DNA of 64,000 bases from Riptortus pedestris (taxonomy: Eukaryota > Arthropoda > Insecta > Hemiptera > Alydidae), in NCBI GenBank assembly GCA_019009955.1, contig CM032233.1:86706001-86770000 (forward strand), read 5' to 3'. Below the pieces are notes generated by a model. That model saw only the letters and a program-made list of their open reading frames with translations, ran no database searches and was not told the DNA's origin. Shown in pieces: positions 11,640 to 21,588 of this stretch; the stretch's first letter is position 1, and every line of letters starts with the position of its first letter. The position numbers were made by a program, and so were the translations under genes.

Positions 11640-12060
11640 AATTACGAAAGTCAGTCATGGGGTGACACATTAGTGATGCCATCTCACTATGTATTCTCTA
11701 TCAATAACCGTTGAGGGTTAGTGGGGCTGCATCAAGAAACTACGAATAACTCTCATAATATTTGAGTTATGAAAAATGTATAAAACAATTGTACAACATT
11801 AAGAGTTTATGAAGGTTGGTTCTATGACAATTTTCGATCCGACTCATTACGGTAATATTTTGAATTTTCGACGCCCCCCCCCCATTGCTCGTCTCATTTC
11901 AGTCATTAACTAATATGATATTTAGTGATGAATGAAACGGTCAAATATAGATCTAATGAGTATTTTCTAGTATGGACATTATAATCTTAATTTATGACGT
12001 CTTCATTCTTCTATATGCATTTATCTCAAATTAAAAAGGTTCGTCGAAAACCAAATTTAG
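11640..12060 (+). repeat. Family A repeat, diverged copy
   Basis: Shares with other copies the order 'TTGGTTCTAT..CAATTTTCGATCCGACTC', then a run of C, 'TTTCAGTCATTAAC', then 'AAATAT'. The boundaries are approximate. See the 56328-57145 entry for the family description. Confidence 0.5.
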
Positions 12061-12151
12061 TATTTAATCTTAAAATAAAACGTTTCATATTATATTGGCT
12101 TATTGTTAATGTACGATGACTTACAATGGGTGTTTACAGAAGGCTGAAAAT

Positions 12152-12776
12152 AAAAAAAAACGTTAACGTCTCGATTAATATTCAGGATAGACGAAAAGTG
12201 AACATAACAACAGGAGGAGGAAATTAAATTTACACTGAGATTGGTTCTATACAATTTTTCAATCCGACTCAAAATCACAGAAATATTTTAAATTTTGAAT
12301 ATCCCCCTTAAAAGTTGATTTCAGCCTTAAACTAAAGCCATTTTTCAGGTAAGAGAGCAAAGGCTTCGTTCCTTCACAGTTAATTTATTCTAAGCGACAG
12401 AGCGTTCTCAGAAGATACGCTCCATCATGTGTGTCCTCTTCACAAGGATGCTATTGGAACCAAGGATTCCCTGTGAGAGTAGCCAAGTGAAGAGGACATT
12501 GACGATGTAGCGTATCTTCTGAGAACGCTCTGTCACTTATAATAAATTAACTGTGAAGGAACGAAACCTTTGCTTTCTTACCTGAAAAATGAATTTCGTT
12601 TACGGCTGAAATCGGACAAAGGAGGGGATATTCAAAATTTAAAATATTTCCGTGATTATGAGTCGGATCAAAAAATTGTATTGAACCAATCTTAGTGTAA
12701 ATTTAATTTCCTCATCCTGTTGTTATGTACACTTTTCGTTTATCCTGAATATTAATCGTGATATTTACGTTTTTTA
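12152..12776. repeat. Large palindrome built from family A sequence
   Basis: The left arm (12152-12443) and right arm (12487-12776) are inverted copies of each other with only scattered differences, separated by 43 bp. At the centre GTCCTCTTCAC (12433-12443) faces GTGAAGAGGAC (12487-12497). Further out both arms carry CGTTCTCAGAAGATACGC or its complement, the family A block around 'CAATTTTT' plus the GATCCGACTC-like motif, and a TATTCAGGATA block. The transcribed RNA would form a hairpin of about 290 bp. Confidence 0.85.
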
Positions 12777-12879
12777 ATTGTATGCTCTGAAGGCTCTCTG
12801 TCGTATAGAATAAATTAACTGTGAAGGAACGTGGCCTTTGTTTTGCTACCTGAGGTACCAGATTCCTTCACCATCCCTC

Positions 12880-13010
12880 ACCTCAAAAATGAACTTGATA
12901 TTTAGTTTTACAGAAAACGTTTAAATATCGAGTTTAGTAACTAGTAGAGTGTTAACAGACACACACACGCGCGCGCATACACATTCACATTTATATATAT
13001 AATTCCTCTG
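12880..13010 (+). repeat. Family A fragment ending in a (CA)n/(TA)n tract
   Basis: It has ACGTTTAAATATCGAGTTTAGTAAC, the usual family A sequence just before its microsatellite, then ACACACACGCGCG...TATATATA. The RLE-type retrotransposon begins right after the tract. Confidence 0.6.
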
Positions 13011-13109
13011 TAGTTCTTGCCTGGCTGGCCTACAGAGAGGACGTTTTAAGGCAGCTCTGCATTAATTTTACAATAACTCCGGTTATATACTATATATATA
13101 GTTGAGTTT

Positions 13110-13480
13110 TTGCAGGAAGGTAGTTTTGAGGACTCACGTTTTACCCGGTGGTTCCATGGGTTGGTGCTTGGAAAACCCAACCCGGTTGAGCTCCGTCGAA
13201 TGGATGTGGGTATAAAGGCTTTTGTACGCAAATGGCTGCATCTCCCGCCGGATTCCTGTAATGCGTTTATTCATGCTGGACGGAGGAATGGTGGGACTGG
13301 AATTCCTTCGTTCGCCTCAAATATACCCTTTCTTAGGGCCAAACGGTTAGGGTTCGCTGGTCACTAATTGGGAGAGACGCGGGAGGTGAGACAAGGGCTT
13401 GGTGGGGGGTTGGTGCCACCTGAAAATGTCTTGGATGTGAATGTGACATGTATGAATGAGCTGTATGCAAGGGTTAGACT
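13110..13480 (+). pseudogene. Reverse transcriptase thumb/linker of RLE-type element, frameshifted
   Basis: The frame from 13110 reads LRRMDVGIKAFVRKWLHLPP..CNAFIHAGRRNGGTGIPSF...IPFLRAKRL, the segment after the polymerase palm typical of R2-group proteins (a K-WL-LP motif, then GGLG-P in relatives). The frame closes at 13367. The reading continues in another frame through LIGRDAGGETRAWW and VNVTCMNELYARV, so there is at least one frameshift plus a stop before the zinc knuckle. There is no catalytic YADD region, so the copy is truncated at the 5' end. Confidence 0.72.
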
Positions 13481-13523
13481 GTAAGGATTTGAGCGAATGT
13501 AGAAAGGTGACTGCCTCTACTGC

Positions 13524-14207
13524 ATGGATGGGTTCAAAGCGGCGGAATTGTCGGGAAAGCAATTCGTTGCTTTCTCGAGGATTGTGGGAGGGGCAATCCC
13601 TACCAGGATTAGGACATCCCGGGGTCAGCCGGAGCGGAGGAGGAACGCCACTTGCCGAGCTGGGTGTGACTCCCTGGAGACGATGGCCCACATCATGAGC
13701 ATCTGCCCATATACTCGCAGGCTAAGGATATACCGGCACGACGAGATAGTGAGATTTGTAAGGCCGTATTTCATCATGAGAGGGTGGCACACGTGGCATG
13801 AAAATGTTTTTATTACTCCACAGGGTAAATTTAGGCCGGACTTGGTCGTGGAGTATAAAGGCAAGGCCGCTATTATTGATGTACACGTGGTCACCGCGGC
13901 GGGACCCTTGGAAGACAGCTTCTTTAGGAAGAAAAGCAAATATGATCAGCTGGAGCTGAAGATGGCTGTTGCCAAGCTCGCTGATGTGGAGTCAGGCATG
14001 GCGAGGGTTCTGCCGGTAACCCTGTCTTACAAAGGCGTTTGGTGCAAGAAGAATGCAGATGGGCTGCGAGAGCTGGGAGTGAGTCTGGCTACACTGGAGT
14101 GGATCACCATCAAAGTGTTCAGTGGAACCTGGTTCGTGTGGGCCAAGTTCAGTACCTTTCCTCGGGGCTTCAGGGCCGCTGGCAGACCAAGAGTAGGCGT
14201 AGGATAG
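13524..14207 (+). pseudogene. R2-type zinc knuckle plus restriction-like endonuclease domain
   Basis: A 227-aa open frame. At about residues 50-68 it has C-x3-C-x7-H-x4-C (CRAGC...H....C), the R2-group CCHC knuckle. At about residues 104-122 it has FRPDLVVEYKGKAAIIDVHV, the PD...D core of the PD-(D/E)XK-type endonuclease that R2-like elements use to nick their target. The last part (WITIKVFSGTWFVWAKF) matches the usual W-rich C-terminus. This domain is unusually well preserved compared with the frameshifted region upstream. The first Met is arbitrary, because the frame is the 3' part of a longer ORF. Confidence 0.82.
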
Positions 14208-14814
14208 GTTCTGCAAGTATGGCGGAAGTGTCCCAAATTTATGGTGTGCTCATTTCAGGACGAACTTTGGAGCGACGTTTCCGCATAGAAATCATTGATT
14301 GTTATTTATTTATTTAAGTATGTTTTGTTGTTTTCTTTTATTTTATTATTAAGAGGTTTTTATATATATTATATTCCTATATGTTTTATATTTTTTCTGT
14401 TGGTAGTTTTAAGTAGGTTGTATTTCTAGGAGTAATGTTTTGTCTTTTATTTTTATATTTTTTTTTTCATTTTTATGAGTATATTTGTGGTCATGATGTA
14501 TTATTTTTAAACAACTATGCATGAGGCTTTTTGTTGTTGTTCTCTTCTGTTTTATTTATTTTCTTTATATTTTTTTTTGTTAGAGATACATGTTAGGTTA
14601 AGGAAAAGAACTCTTTTTTTTTGGGTGCTAGCACCTTTTTATAATATCCTTTAGGGACATCCAAGGGGTTAGGGACCCCCTTATTAATTGTGTATTTTAT
14701 AAAGTTTTATAGGTTAGGTGAATTATGTTGTTTTTATTAGTATTTTATTATTCTATTTTGTGAAATGTATTTAAAACCCAAATAAACAAGTAATAAAAGT
14801 AATAATTAACGAGA

Positions 14815-15308
14815 AGTGTTCTATAACATTTTGGGATACGACTCATAATAACGGAGATTTTTAGAATTTCCAAAATCCCTTTTCCCGATTTCAGTCATTA
14901 ACTAATATGATCTTTAGGGTTGAATGAAACAATTAAATGTGGAGAATGGTATAGAAGAAATAAATATTTTCGATTCACGACCTCAAAATCTTAATACCCA
15001 CTACGTATTTGCATGTATCCCACACAGTAAACGTTAAATAAAAACAATATTTGCTATTTAAGCTTTGAATAAAGTGGTTCATGATAAACTAGCTTATTCC
15101 TAATCTGAAATGAAAGTATGATGTTTTATACAATTTTTAGATCCGACGTATAATAGCAGAGATATTTCAACTAACTTTTCGAATTCCGCCCCTCCCACCC
15201 CTAACCACCCCACTGGTTCGATTTCAGCCCTTAACGAACTTGATCTTTAGTTGTGATGAATATATCGAGTTTGGTTAAGATTAAACCAAAATTGCAACCG
15301 CTAGAGCG
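14815..15308 (+). repeat. Family A repeat, left part (interrupted by Transib-like element)
   Basis: Two successive family A cores: ATTTTGGGATACGACTCATA (about 14828) and ACAATTTTTAGATCCGACGT (about 15130). These are followed by C-rich runs, TTTCAGCC and TCGAGTTTGGTTA, ending at CCGCTAGAGCG. The repeat resumes at 17826 with GAGCGGTAAGAGACAAG, the normal family continuation. Confidence 0.75.
15304..15308. repeat. Left 5-bp target duplication GAGCG
   Basis: Identical to 17826-17830. Other family A copies have a single CTAGAGCGG here, which gives the empty site. Confidence 0.85.
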
Positions 15309-17825
15309 CACAGTGGGTCGGATGGTCGATCTAGGTGGAAAAAACTGCTAACTTGTTATTTTTTAATGTTTTATGGTTTTATTATTATTATAAAATTATT
15401 TAGTCGTAAATAATAACCACAATATATAAAGAAAATAATAACCACAATATATAAAGAAAAATCCAAAACATAGGTAACAATTGAAATCACAAAAGAAGAA
15501 CAGTTAATGGGAGATATTATCAGTTAATCATCACTATCACTATCGCTTTCTGCATCTTTATTTATATTAGAACTAGGAGGCTGCAAAAGCGATAGCACAT
15601 CCTTATGTAAACGTTTTCGACTTTTCCTGGTCTCCTTCCTAAATGAATTAATTAAAGGATCTGAAGTTACCAACAGCCTTTGTGCTAAATCCGTATTTGT
15701 ATCTATTCGAGAGCATTTCCGGGTATGGCACTCTCGAAATCGCCTCAAATCTTTATTTCGAGACTCCTGAGCCTCCTCCGATAGTGGCACTTTTTTCGTG
15801 GGTTTTGAAAAATCGTCTTGCCGTATTTCCGTCATTGCTTGTACCAAATCCGGGTTTAGGTCTATCAATTATTAATCCCATCTCATCTTTAAATTTTTTT
15901 TGAATTTCCATTTTTCGATTTTTTATTTCTTCTTTGTGTTCGTTCATTGGTTGTGATAGCCCACTTTTTTATGATAAGTCTGTAACTTATATGAATGAAG
16001 CATTCGAGTGACCTAATCCAGGCCTGCAATGGGGAAATTCCAAAATCATAATTTTCTTTGATATCATGAGATACTAATGGATTAATAGCATTCATCAATT
16101 TAGGAGTTGCTCCACATATATAACATCTCTGACTTGACTTGGTCCCTGTTAGAGCATTACAAACTTTTCCGTCCACCATGGTCAGCAAAAATTTGTAATG
16201 AACATTGATATCTATATTTTCCAAAGTTACTTTAGTAGGTTGCAGTGACTCTATTTGTTGTTTAATTTTATTTGTTTCGGTGATAGTCAAATCGGTTGTT
16301 TCTTTGGAAAACATAAACTTTAGCGGCCTGCAGTTTTGTGTGGACGAAGGAAAAGGATTGCTCCAAACTAAATTTTCTACTCTACCTAATTCGTGCATTT
16401 TTACAGGAACAAATGAATATGAAAATAAATACTCATCATCGGCATCCTGGTCTTCAAATTTCTGCTTTTACCTACTATGACCACTGCTACCATCACAACC
16501 CCATTTACATATCATAAAAAATGTTGTTTGTTTGAGAGGGGAAATTTTGAAAAACTTTGCTGTGGGCAAGAACAAGTCTCATAGTTGTCAAATCCACTAT
16601 GGACTGTACATTGAAAGTGACGCAATTCTCAGTAACTACTATATCTCCAGGTCCAGATGGATAACAATCGTTTTTTTTTTTTTGTTTTTCCTAATTGATA
16701 ATAAGATGGATATATTTTATGATTAACGTTTAATGCATGATTCCGAAGCAACTTATATGAACTTTTTGACAGCTTACAGTCAATGAAAATTGCTAACGCC
16801 TCTTCGTTAGTAAATGGGCGGGTTTTATTAAGTTTACTCATTCGAAGTTTTTAAATTTGAGTAGCTACATCAGATGAACAAAGAGCTACTTCTTTAATGA
16901 TGTTAGCTGCATCACGTTTTCCCGACTTCTTTACAGCGACTTCAGAAGCAAACACTATTTCATTTAAAGGTCTTTTTATAATATCTCCTATTTTTGTTTT
17001 CTTCGTTTTAGCACAGCATTCTTTAAATGGCTTAATTGGTCGACCTCCAGAAGTAGATGGCAGAGGTTCCTCTTCATCACATATACATATAAATGTGAAA
17101 ATTTTATCCAACCAAATAGTATTTATTTTTAAGAAACAAATCTTTGTATCGTCCAGCTTCTTGCCATTTAATTTTAATTTTTGACAACAAAAGGTTTAAA
17201 TTACTGGTCAATTTTTCCAATGAATGTTGTTGGATATTTTTTACAACTTGTGACAAAATGGTCTCAATTATTGGCTTTGTGTTTGAACAGCTTTGGCAAA
17301 GAAGAAAAACGCCCCGTCTCGTAATCGTGATTTCTTTTTCTGAAAATAGCCCGTACGACAAAGTTAGCAAATATTAGCAATTCTATTTTTTATGAAATGT
17401 TAGTTTGTATTATAAACAACAAAAGACATAATTATCTTAGCGGTATTATGCGGTATATTTTTTTTACGGATGTTACAATTTTTTATTTCCTATAATTTTG
17501 AGATATTATTGTATTTTTATTATTAACTTCCCTATGTATATGGTGTCCATTTTAATAAAATAGTTTAATAATTTACTTTCGATAATTTAAATACAGAAAA
17601 AACGACCTTTCTAAGTAAATTTTTAGGTAAAACTTGTTAATCATTAGAATGAAAACATCGGATTTGTCATTGTTTGTGTACTCTTGTGATGTTTGTACGG
17701 GTGCTAATTCCAAAATACCATGCCATATTGGATTAATAGACGTTCCAGATTAAGGCAAATAACTTAATTAGATGTTTTGATTTCATGAATTATTTCCACC
17801 TAGATTGGCCATCCGGCCCACTGTG
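15309..17825 (-). mobile_element. Transib/RAG1-like DNA transposon with CACAGTG ends
   Basis: The terminal inverted repeats are 33 bp with 3 mismatches (15309-15341 and 17793-17825). Both start CACAGTGGG, followed by CGGATGG and ATCTAGGTGG blocks. The flanks are a perfect 5-bp duplication GAGCG (15304-15308 and 17826-17830). A 5-bp GC-rich duplication and ends starting CACAGTG or similar are the known hallmarks of Transib, and CACAGTG is also the heptamer of vertebrate V(D)J recombination signals. The minus-strand interior encodes a decayed transposase of the matching family. The element is about 2.5 kb and sits inside a family A repeat. Confidence 0.88.
15524..17370 (-). pseudogene. Transib/RAG1-like transposase, inactive
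   Basis: Minus-strand pieces in order: an N-terminal Cys-containing region (17370-17104); STSGGRPIKPF...SGKRDAANIIKEV (17111-16851); TRPFTNEEALAIFIDCKLSK...YPSYYQL (16841-16650); CDGSSGHSR-stop-KQKF (about 16498-16456, D codon 16492-16494); VDGKVCNALTGTKSSQRCYICGATPK (about 16180-16103); GISPLQAWIRSLECFIHISYR; RPKPGFGTSNDGNTARRFF (15866-15810); and LSEEAQESRNKDLRRFRE...TRKCSR (15790-15706). CDG near the first catalytic Asp, the Cys pair, NGNTAR-like and SEEAQE-RNK motifs parallel RAG1 (CDGMGD, CTLCDATR, NGNFAR, SEGNESGNK). Frameshifts, a stop (16468-16470) and loss of the segment between the GNTARRFF and LSEEAQ motifs show it is dead. Confidence 0.82.
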
Positions 17826-17830
17826 GAGCG
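17826..17830. repeat. Right 5-bp target duplication GAGCG
   Basis: Identical to 15304-15308; it is followed by the family A continuation GTAAGAGACAAG. Confidence 0.85.
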
Positions 17831-17872
17831 GTAAGAGACAAGTGTTTGTATATATATCTATCTATATATATA

Positions 17873-18955
17873 TAAAATTGTAACCTCTGTCTGTACATTG
17901 ATTTTTTTCGCGAAATTTCACGATAACTTTTCGTTTCACATGTCATAGACACCATATCTGCATTTTGTTTCTTTCGTGTATGTTTGTTTGTTTGTTTGTT
18001 TGTTTGTTACCTTTTCACGCATAAACGGCTGAACCGAATTTTATGAAACTTGGTATGTATATTACTACTAACCCAACTTAGACTTTAGGCTATATTAATT
18101 TTCTCTGAGACGAACAGGAGTGGGGGTTATAAGGGAAGCCTGAAATTAAAAATAGCGATATTTCGTTTTCTATTGTTTATCCGTTAAATATGCACATAAC
18201 AAAAGTGGTTTATTTTGTTATTTAGAGTAACTTTTGTTATATACACTTTTGTCGTACACCGAGGTTTAAATGCGTTATACACTAAAAATTATAGCGGAAG
18301 TGAACAATTTTATTTGGGACAAAAGACCCAACCGAAATAAATAAAACTCGGTATGTGTATTAGCAGTGAGGCCTTCATTATAATAAGCCATACCAACATT
18401 TCTATGGACGGGCAAGAGTGGGGGTTATAAGGGAAGCCTGAAATTAAAAATAGCAATATTTCGTTTACTATTGGTTTTTCCGCAAATATAAACATAACAA
18501 AAGTTGTTTATTTTGTTATTTGGAGTAACATTTGTTATATACACTTTTGTCGTATACCTAAGTATAAATGAGTTATACGTTAAGACTTTAGCGGGCACTA
18601 ACGGCTGAACCGAACTTAACAAAACTCGGTATGTCAATTAGCATTTTCTTCCATGATTATAAGTTATATTAAAATTTTTAGGTTCGAACGGGAGGGGGAT
18701 TAAAAGGGAGGCCTTAAATTAAAATTTACCATATTTACATGTATAAGAGACGGGAAATATAAAAATATCGAAGACTGTGAAGCCTTATCGAACAAATAAT
18801 TCTATTATTAGCAAATCCACGGCAAAGATGGGTATCAATCCTAAACACTGGGACGGGTAAGTGTCAAAATATTGTGAAATGTAAAGCCTGCTAAAAAATA
18901 CCATCACCATTCAGCCTCAAATGAATTCCCGGGCGAAGCCGGGTATCTGAGCTAG
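17873..18955 (+). mobile_element. Helentron-like non-autonomous repeat (family B), copy 1
   Basis: Begins AAAATTGTAACCTCTGTC after a (TA)n tract, with a TTTCACGATAACTTTTCG block. The interior has three rough sub-repeats (GGCTGAACCGAA-TT, ACTTTTGTCGTATACC, GGGGGTTATAAGGGA-GCCTGAAAT). It ends with the hairpin CCCGGGCGAAGCCGGG followed by TATCTGAGCTAG. A terminal GC hairpin ahead of CTAG and insertion in TA repeats is the layout of Helentron/HINE (DINE-1-like) elements. No helicase is encoded. It sits in the TA tract of a family A copy. Confidence 0.7.
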
Positions 18956-18964
18956 TGCATATAT

Positions 18965-20225
18965 AAAATTGTAACCTCTGTACATTGATTTTTTTTCTCG
19001 TAATTTCACGATACATTTTCGTTTCACATGCTATAGACATATCTGCAATTTGTAGCTATGGTGCCTGATGTTTGTTTATTACCTTTTCACGCGTAAACGG
19101 CTGAACTAAATTTTATGGAACTTGGTATGCGTATTACTACTAACCCAACTTAAACTTTATTTAGAGTAACTTTTGTTATACAAACTTTTGACGTATATCG
19201 AAGTATAAATGAGGTATTCGCTAAAAACTATAGTGGGAGTCAACAATTTTATTTGGCACAAAAGACGATATTTCGTTTCTATTGGTTTTTCGGAAATATG
19301 CACGTGATAAAAGTTGTTTATTTTATTATGTAGAGTAACTTTAGTTATATTCACTTTTGTCGTATAACAAAGTATAAACGAGATATACACTAAATATAAT
19401 ACTTTAGCGGGAGCCAACAATTGTATTGGGCACCAACGATTGAAGGGAACTTAAACAAAATTCAGTATGTGTATTAGCATTAACTCTTCCATGATTATAA
19501 GCTATATTAAAATTAAAACGGGAGGGGGGGGGGATAATAAGGGAGGCCTGAAATAAAAATTCGCGATATTTCATTTTTTATTTGGTTTTCGGCAAACGTG
19601 CACATAACAAAAATTGTTTACTGTATTATTTAGAGTAACTTTTGTTTTATAGATTTTTTCGTATAACAATGTATGAAGCAAGTATTTTGCGTAGAAATAT
19701 TGATATGCTCAACAATTCTTTCCAAGATGAACTACCAGGTACCTCACCCGGATAAATGAATTCAAATCTATGTTAATATTTTATCCTTAATAATTCAAAT
19801 CTATGTTATTTTTGAACGCCAGTAACAGATTGTACCAAGTACAGTATAGTGCCCCTCCCCCTCCCCCTTCTCTTATCCCAAACATTAATTCATGAAAAAC
19901 GCCAGTTGGCAGATTAAAGTGTATAGGAACTTTTATTCATACATGGTTTGGAAGACAGAATACTTTCTATTATTATGAATTATATAAATTAATATAAAAA
20001 AAAATACATGCACAGGAAACGAGAAATATAAAAATATTGAGGACAGTGAAGCCGTATATAACCCAATTATTTTGATTAACTAATCCACAGAAAAGACGGG
20101 TATAAATAAACCATAAACACTGAGACGTGGAAATGTCAAAATATTGTGCAAAGTAAAGCCTTGACAAATAAATACCATCATCATTTAGCCTCAAATGAAT
20201 TCCCAGGCGAAGCCGGGTAACTTAG

Positions 20226-20228
<3 letters not shown>
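18965..20228 (+). mobile_element. Helentron-like non-autonomous repeat (family B), copy 2
   Basis: A head-to-tail second copy starting AAAATTGTAACCTCTG 10 bp after copy 1 ends. It has the same body motifs and ends with CCCAGGCGAAGCCGGG then TAACTTAGCTAAT, running straight into a 78-bp TA tract. Frames at 19157-19420 and 19973-20194 are just repeat sequence. Confidence 0.7.

Positions 20229-20306
<78 letters not shown>
20229..20306. repeat. (TA)n microsatellite
   Basis: About 78 bp of uninterrupted TA at the 3' end of the family B tandem. Confidence 0.97.
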
Positions 20307-20309
<3 letters not shown>

Positions 20310-20759
20310 CACCTGGAAAATAACTTCCATTGGCCGATTGGAAGCCGAAACTCGAAATTATGAAATTCATGAATTTCAATATCGTTTTAAGATCGAAAAA
20401 GTACTCTAAACTTAATTTTTTCTTTAGAGTTTCTTGTGAGTTTTAGATTTTATTTTGGGACACGTAGTCGGAAGTCATAAATCCGGTATTAGGATAATGG
20501 ACTCTGCACGAAATCATTTCTTTAAGTTTTTTGGATAAAATCAATATGAAGAATATGTGTTTTGACGTCAAAATAACGTAAACCCCCACTCCTCAGAGTG
20601 TTAGGGAAAATATTCATTCCCTTAATTCATATATAATTTTGTTTGTCATAGTCTGGTTAATGTGTTTTTTCAGTTCTATTGAGGCATTTTCATAAAACAC
20701 GAATGAAGTCTTGGGGCTAGTGAGTCGGATGCCAACACTTTGAAATTTATAAATTCTTC
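20310..20759. other. No gene recognised
   Basis: AT-rich spacer between the TA tract and the hammerhead repeat; nothing supported. Confidence 0.45.
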
Positions 20760-20796
20760 AAGCTACAGCTGGTGTCAACTACTGGCACAACACGTC

Positions 20797-20842
20797 ACAG
20801 CACTGATGATGGGACGGTTCGCCCCGAAAGTACTTTGCCTGT
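20797..20842 (+). ncRNA. Hammerhead ribozyme, copy 1
   Basis: Core CTGATGA (20803-20809) and GAAA (20826-20829). Stem II: GGG (20811-20813) with CCC (20822-20824), then CG/CG and a GTT loop, after a U-C mismatch at the first position. Stem III is the minimal AG-TA-CT hairpin (20829-20834). The predicted cleavage is after U 20835 (CUU). Stem I: TGC (20836-20838) with GCA (20800-20802), a bulged C, then TGT (20840-20842) with ACA (20797-20799). The two-base-pair stem III is typical of ribozymes in Penelope-like elements. The mismatch next to the core may reduce activity. Confidence 0.7.
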
Positions 20843-20980
20843 AATAAAGAAGTATTAAGAGTGGAGGTGTTTGACCTTTTTGATCCTTCCGTTGACGATG
20901 GACCTCCACCAGCCAGCACAAATCCAGAGTGATGAAGCCCGTCAAGCTACAGCTGGTGTCAACTACTGGCACAACACATC

Positions 20981-21026
20981 ACAGCACTGATGATGGGACG
21001 GTTCGCCCCGAAAGTACTTTGCCTGT
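20981..21026 (+). ncRNA. Hammerhead ribozyme, copy 2
   Basis: Identical fold to copy 1, offset by exactly 184 bp: CTGATGA 20987-20993, GAAA 21010-21013, predicted cleavage after 21019. Confidence 0.7.
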
Positions 21027-21079
21027 AATAAAGAAGTATTAAGAGTGGAGGTGTTTGACCTTTTTGATCCTTCCGTTAA

Positions 21080-21507
21080 CACAATCTGTTCTAAACATTT
21101 TATGAGTATAACGAATAGCATCAATTGAGTAATAAACGGACGGAGAGATTCGATTTTAAACCTTTTCCCACAAGACAAATACTAGTCTCTTGTACATTTA
21201 GTTTAAGAATTTTTGCCTGGAAATGTGTGAAATAAAAACGCAAACCATGTTGAGCAGACTGATCAATAAAATTAAAGTTTTTTAAGATTTACCTTTTTGG
21301 GATACATAGTCGTGTATAATAATATTATTGAGGGATTAAATAAAATCATGAACTATTCTAATGATTAGTAAGATGTTACTATGCTTCTTCTCACATGGAG
21401 ATAAGATTTACCGTTTGAACAGCTCACTCTCGAGTATTAAAATATTTTTGAAAGCTAGTCATTCTAAAATTTAATAATTTTGAATAGTATATAAATTCAT
21501 AAGGGCA
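21080..21507. other. Upstream region of the thioesterase gene
   Basis: AT-rich. It must include the 5' UTR and promoter of the downstream gene, but I see no convincing TATA or initiator motif to mark. Confidence 0.4.
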
Positions 21508-21588
21508 ATGGCTGTTTCTGGTACTGTTAGACAAGTATGGAAATTTCTGACAGAAGGAAAAGTCGGATTTGATCAAGTATTAAAGAAG
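21508..21588 (+). CDS. ACOT13: Thioesterase exon 1 (coding part)
   Basis: 27 codons, MAVSGTVRQVWKFLTEGKVG... to ...QVLKK, ending in a GTGAAT donor (21589). It corresponds to the N-terminal helix before the hotdog fold. Too short to show up as a long open frame. Confidence 0.88.

Larger units (their letters stand above)
13095..14800 (+). mobile_element. 5'-truncated RLE-type non-LTR retrotransposon (R2/R4 group)
   Basis: It contains the end of the reverse transcriptase domain, a zinc knuckle, a restriction-like endonuclease and a T-rich 3' UTR (14210-14800) ending in AATAAACAAGTAATAAAAGTAATAA. It follows a TATATATA tract on the left, and a short inverted repeat CCTCTGTAG / CTACAGAGAGG sits at about 13004-13042. 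Unlike endonuclease-type elements elsewhere in the window, it lacks an RNase H or Jockey-like tail. Insertion at simple repeats is known for the R4/Dong group, which would fit the microsatellite-side position, but clade placement is inference. Confidence 0.75.
20760..21079 (+). repeat. 184-bp tandem repeat carrying hammerhead ribozymes (1.75 units)
   Basis: Unit 1 (20760-20943) begins AAGCTACAGCTGGTGTCAAC and is repeated from 20944 to 21079, nearly identically over 136 bp (one C/T change near 20794/20978). Each unit holds one hammerhead motif, 184 bp apart. This is the layout of retrozyme-like or Penelope-terminal repeats, in which self-cleavage releases unit-length RNA. The copy is not long enough to be a satellite. 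No open frame is associated with it. Confidence 0.85.

Noticed and set aside
15524..17370. A functional RAG1-like host gene
   Set aside because: Inverted ends, a 5-bp duplication, frameshifts, an in-frame stop and a missing segment show a dead transposon.
20191..20379. 62-aa frame through the TA tract
   Set aside because: Tyr/Ile repeat from (TA)n.
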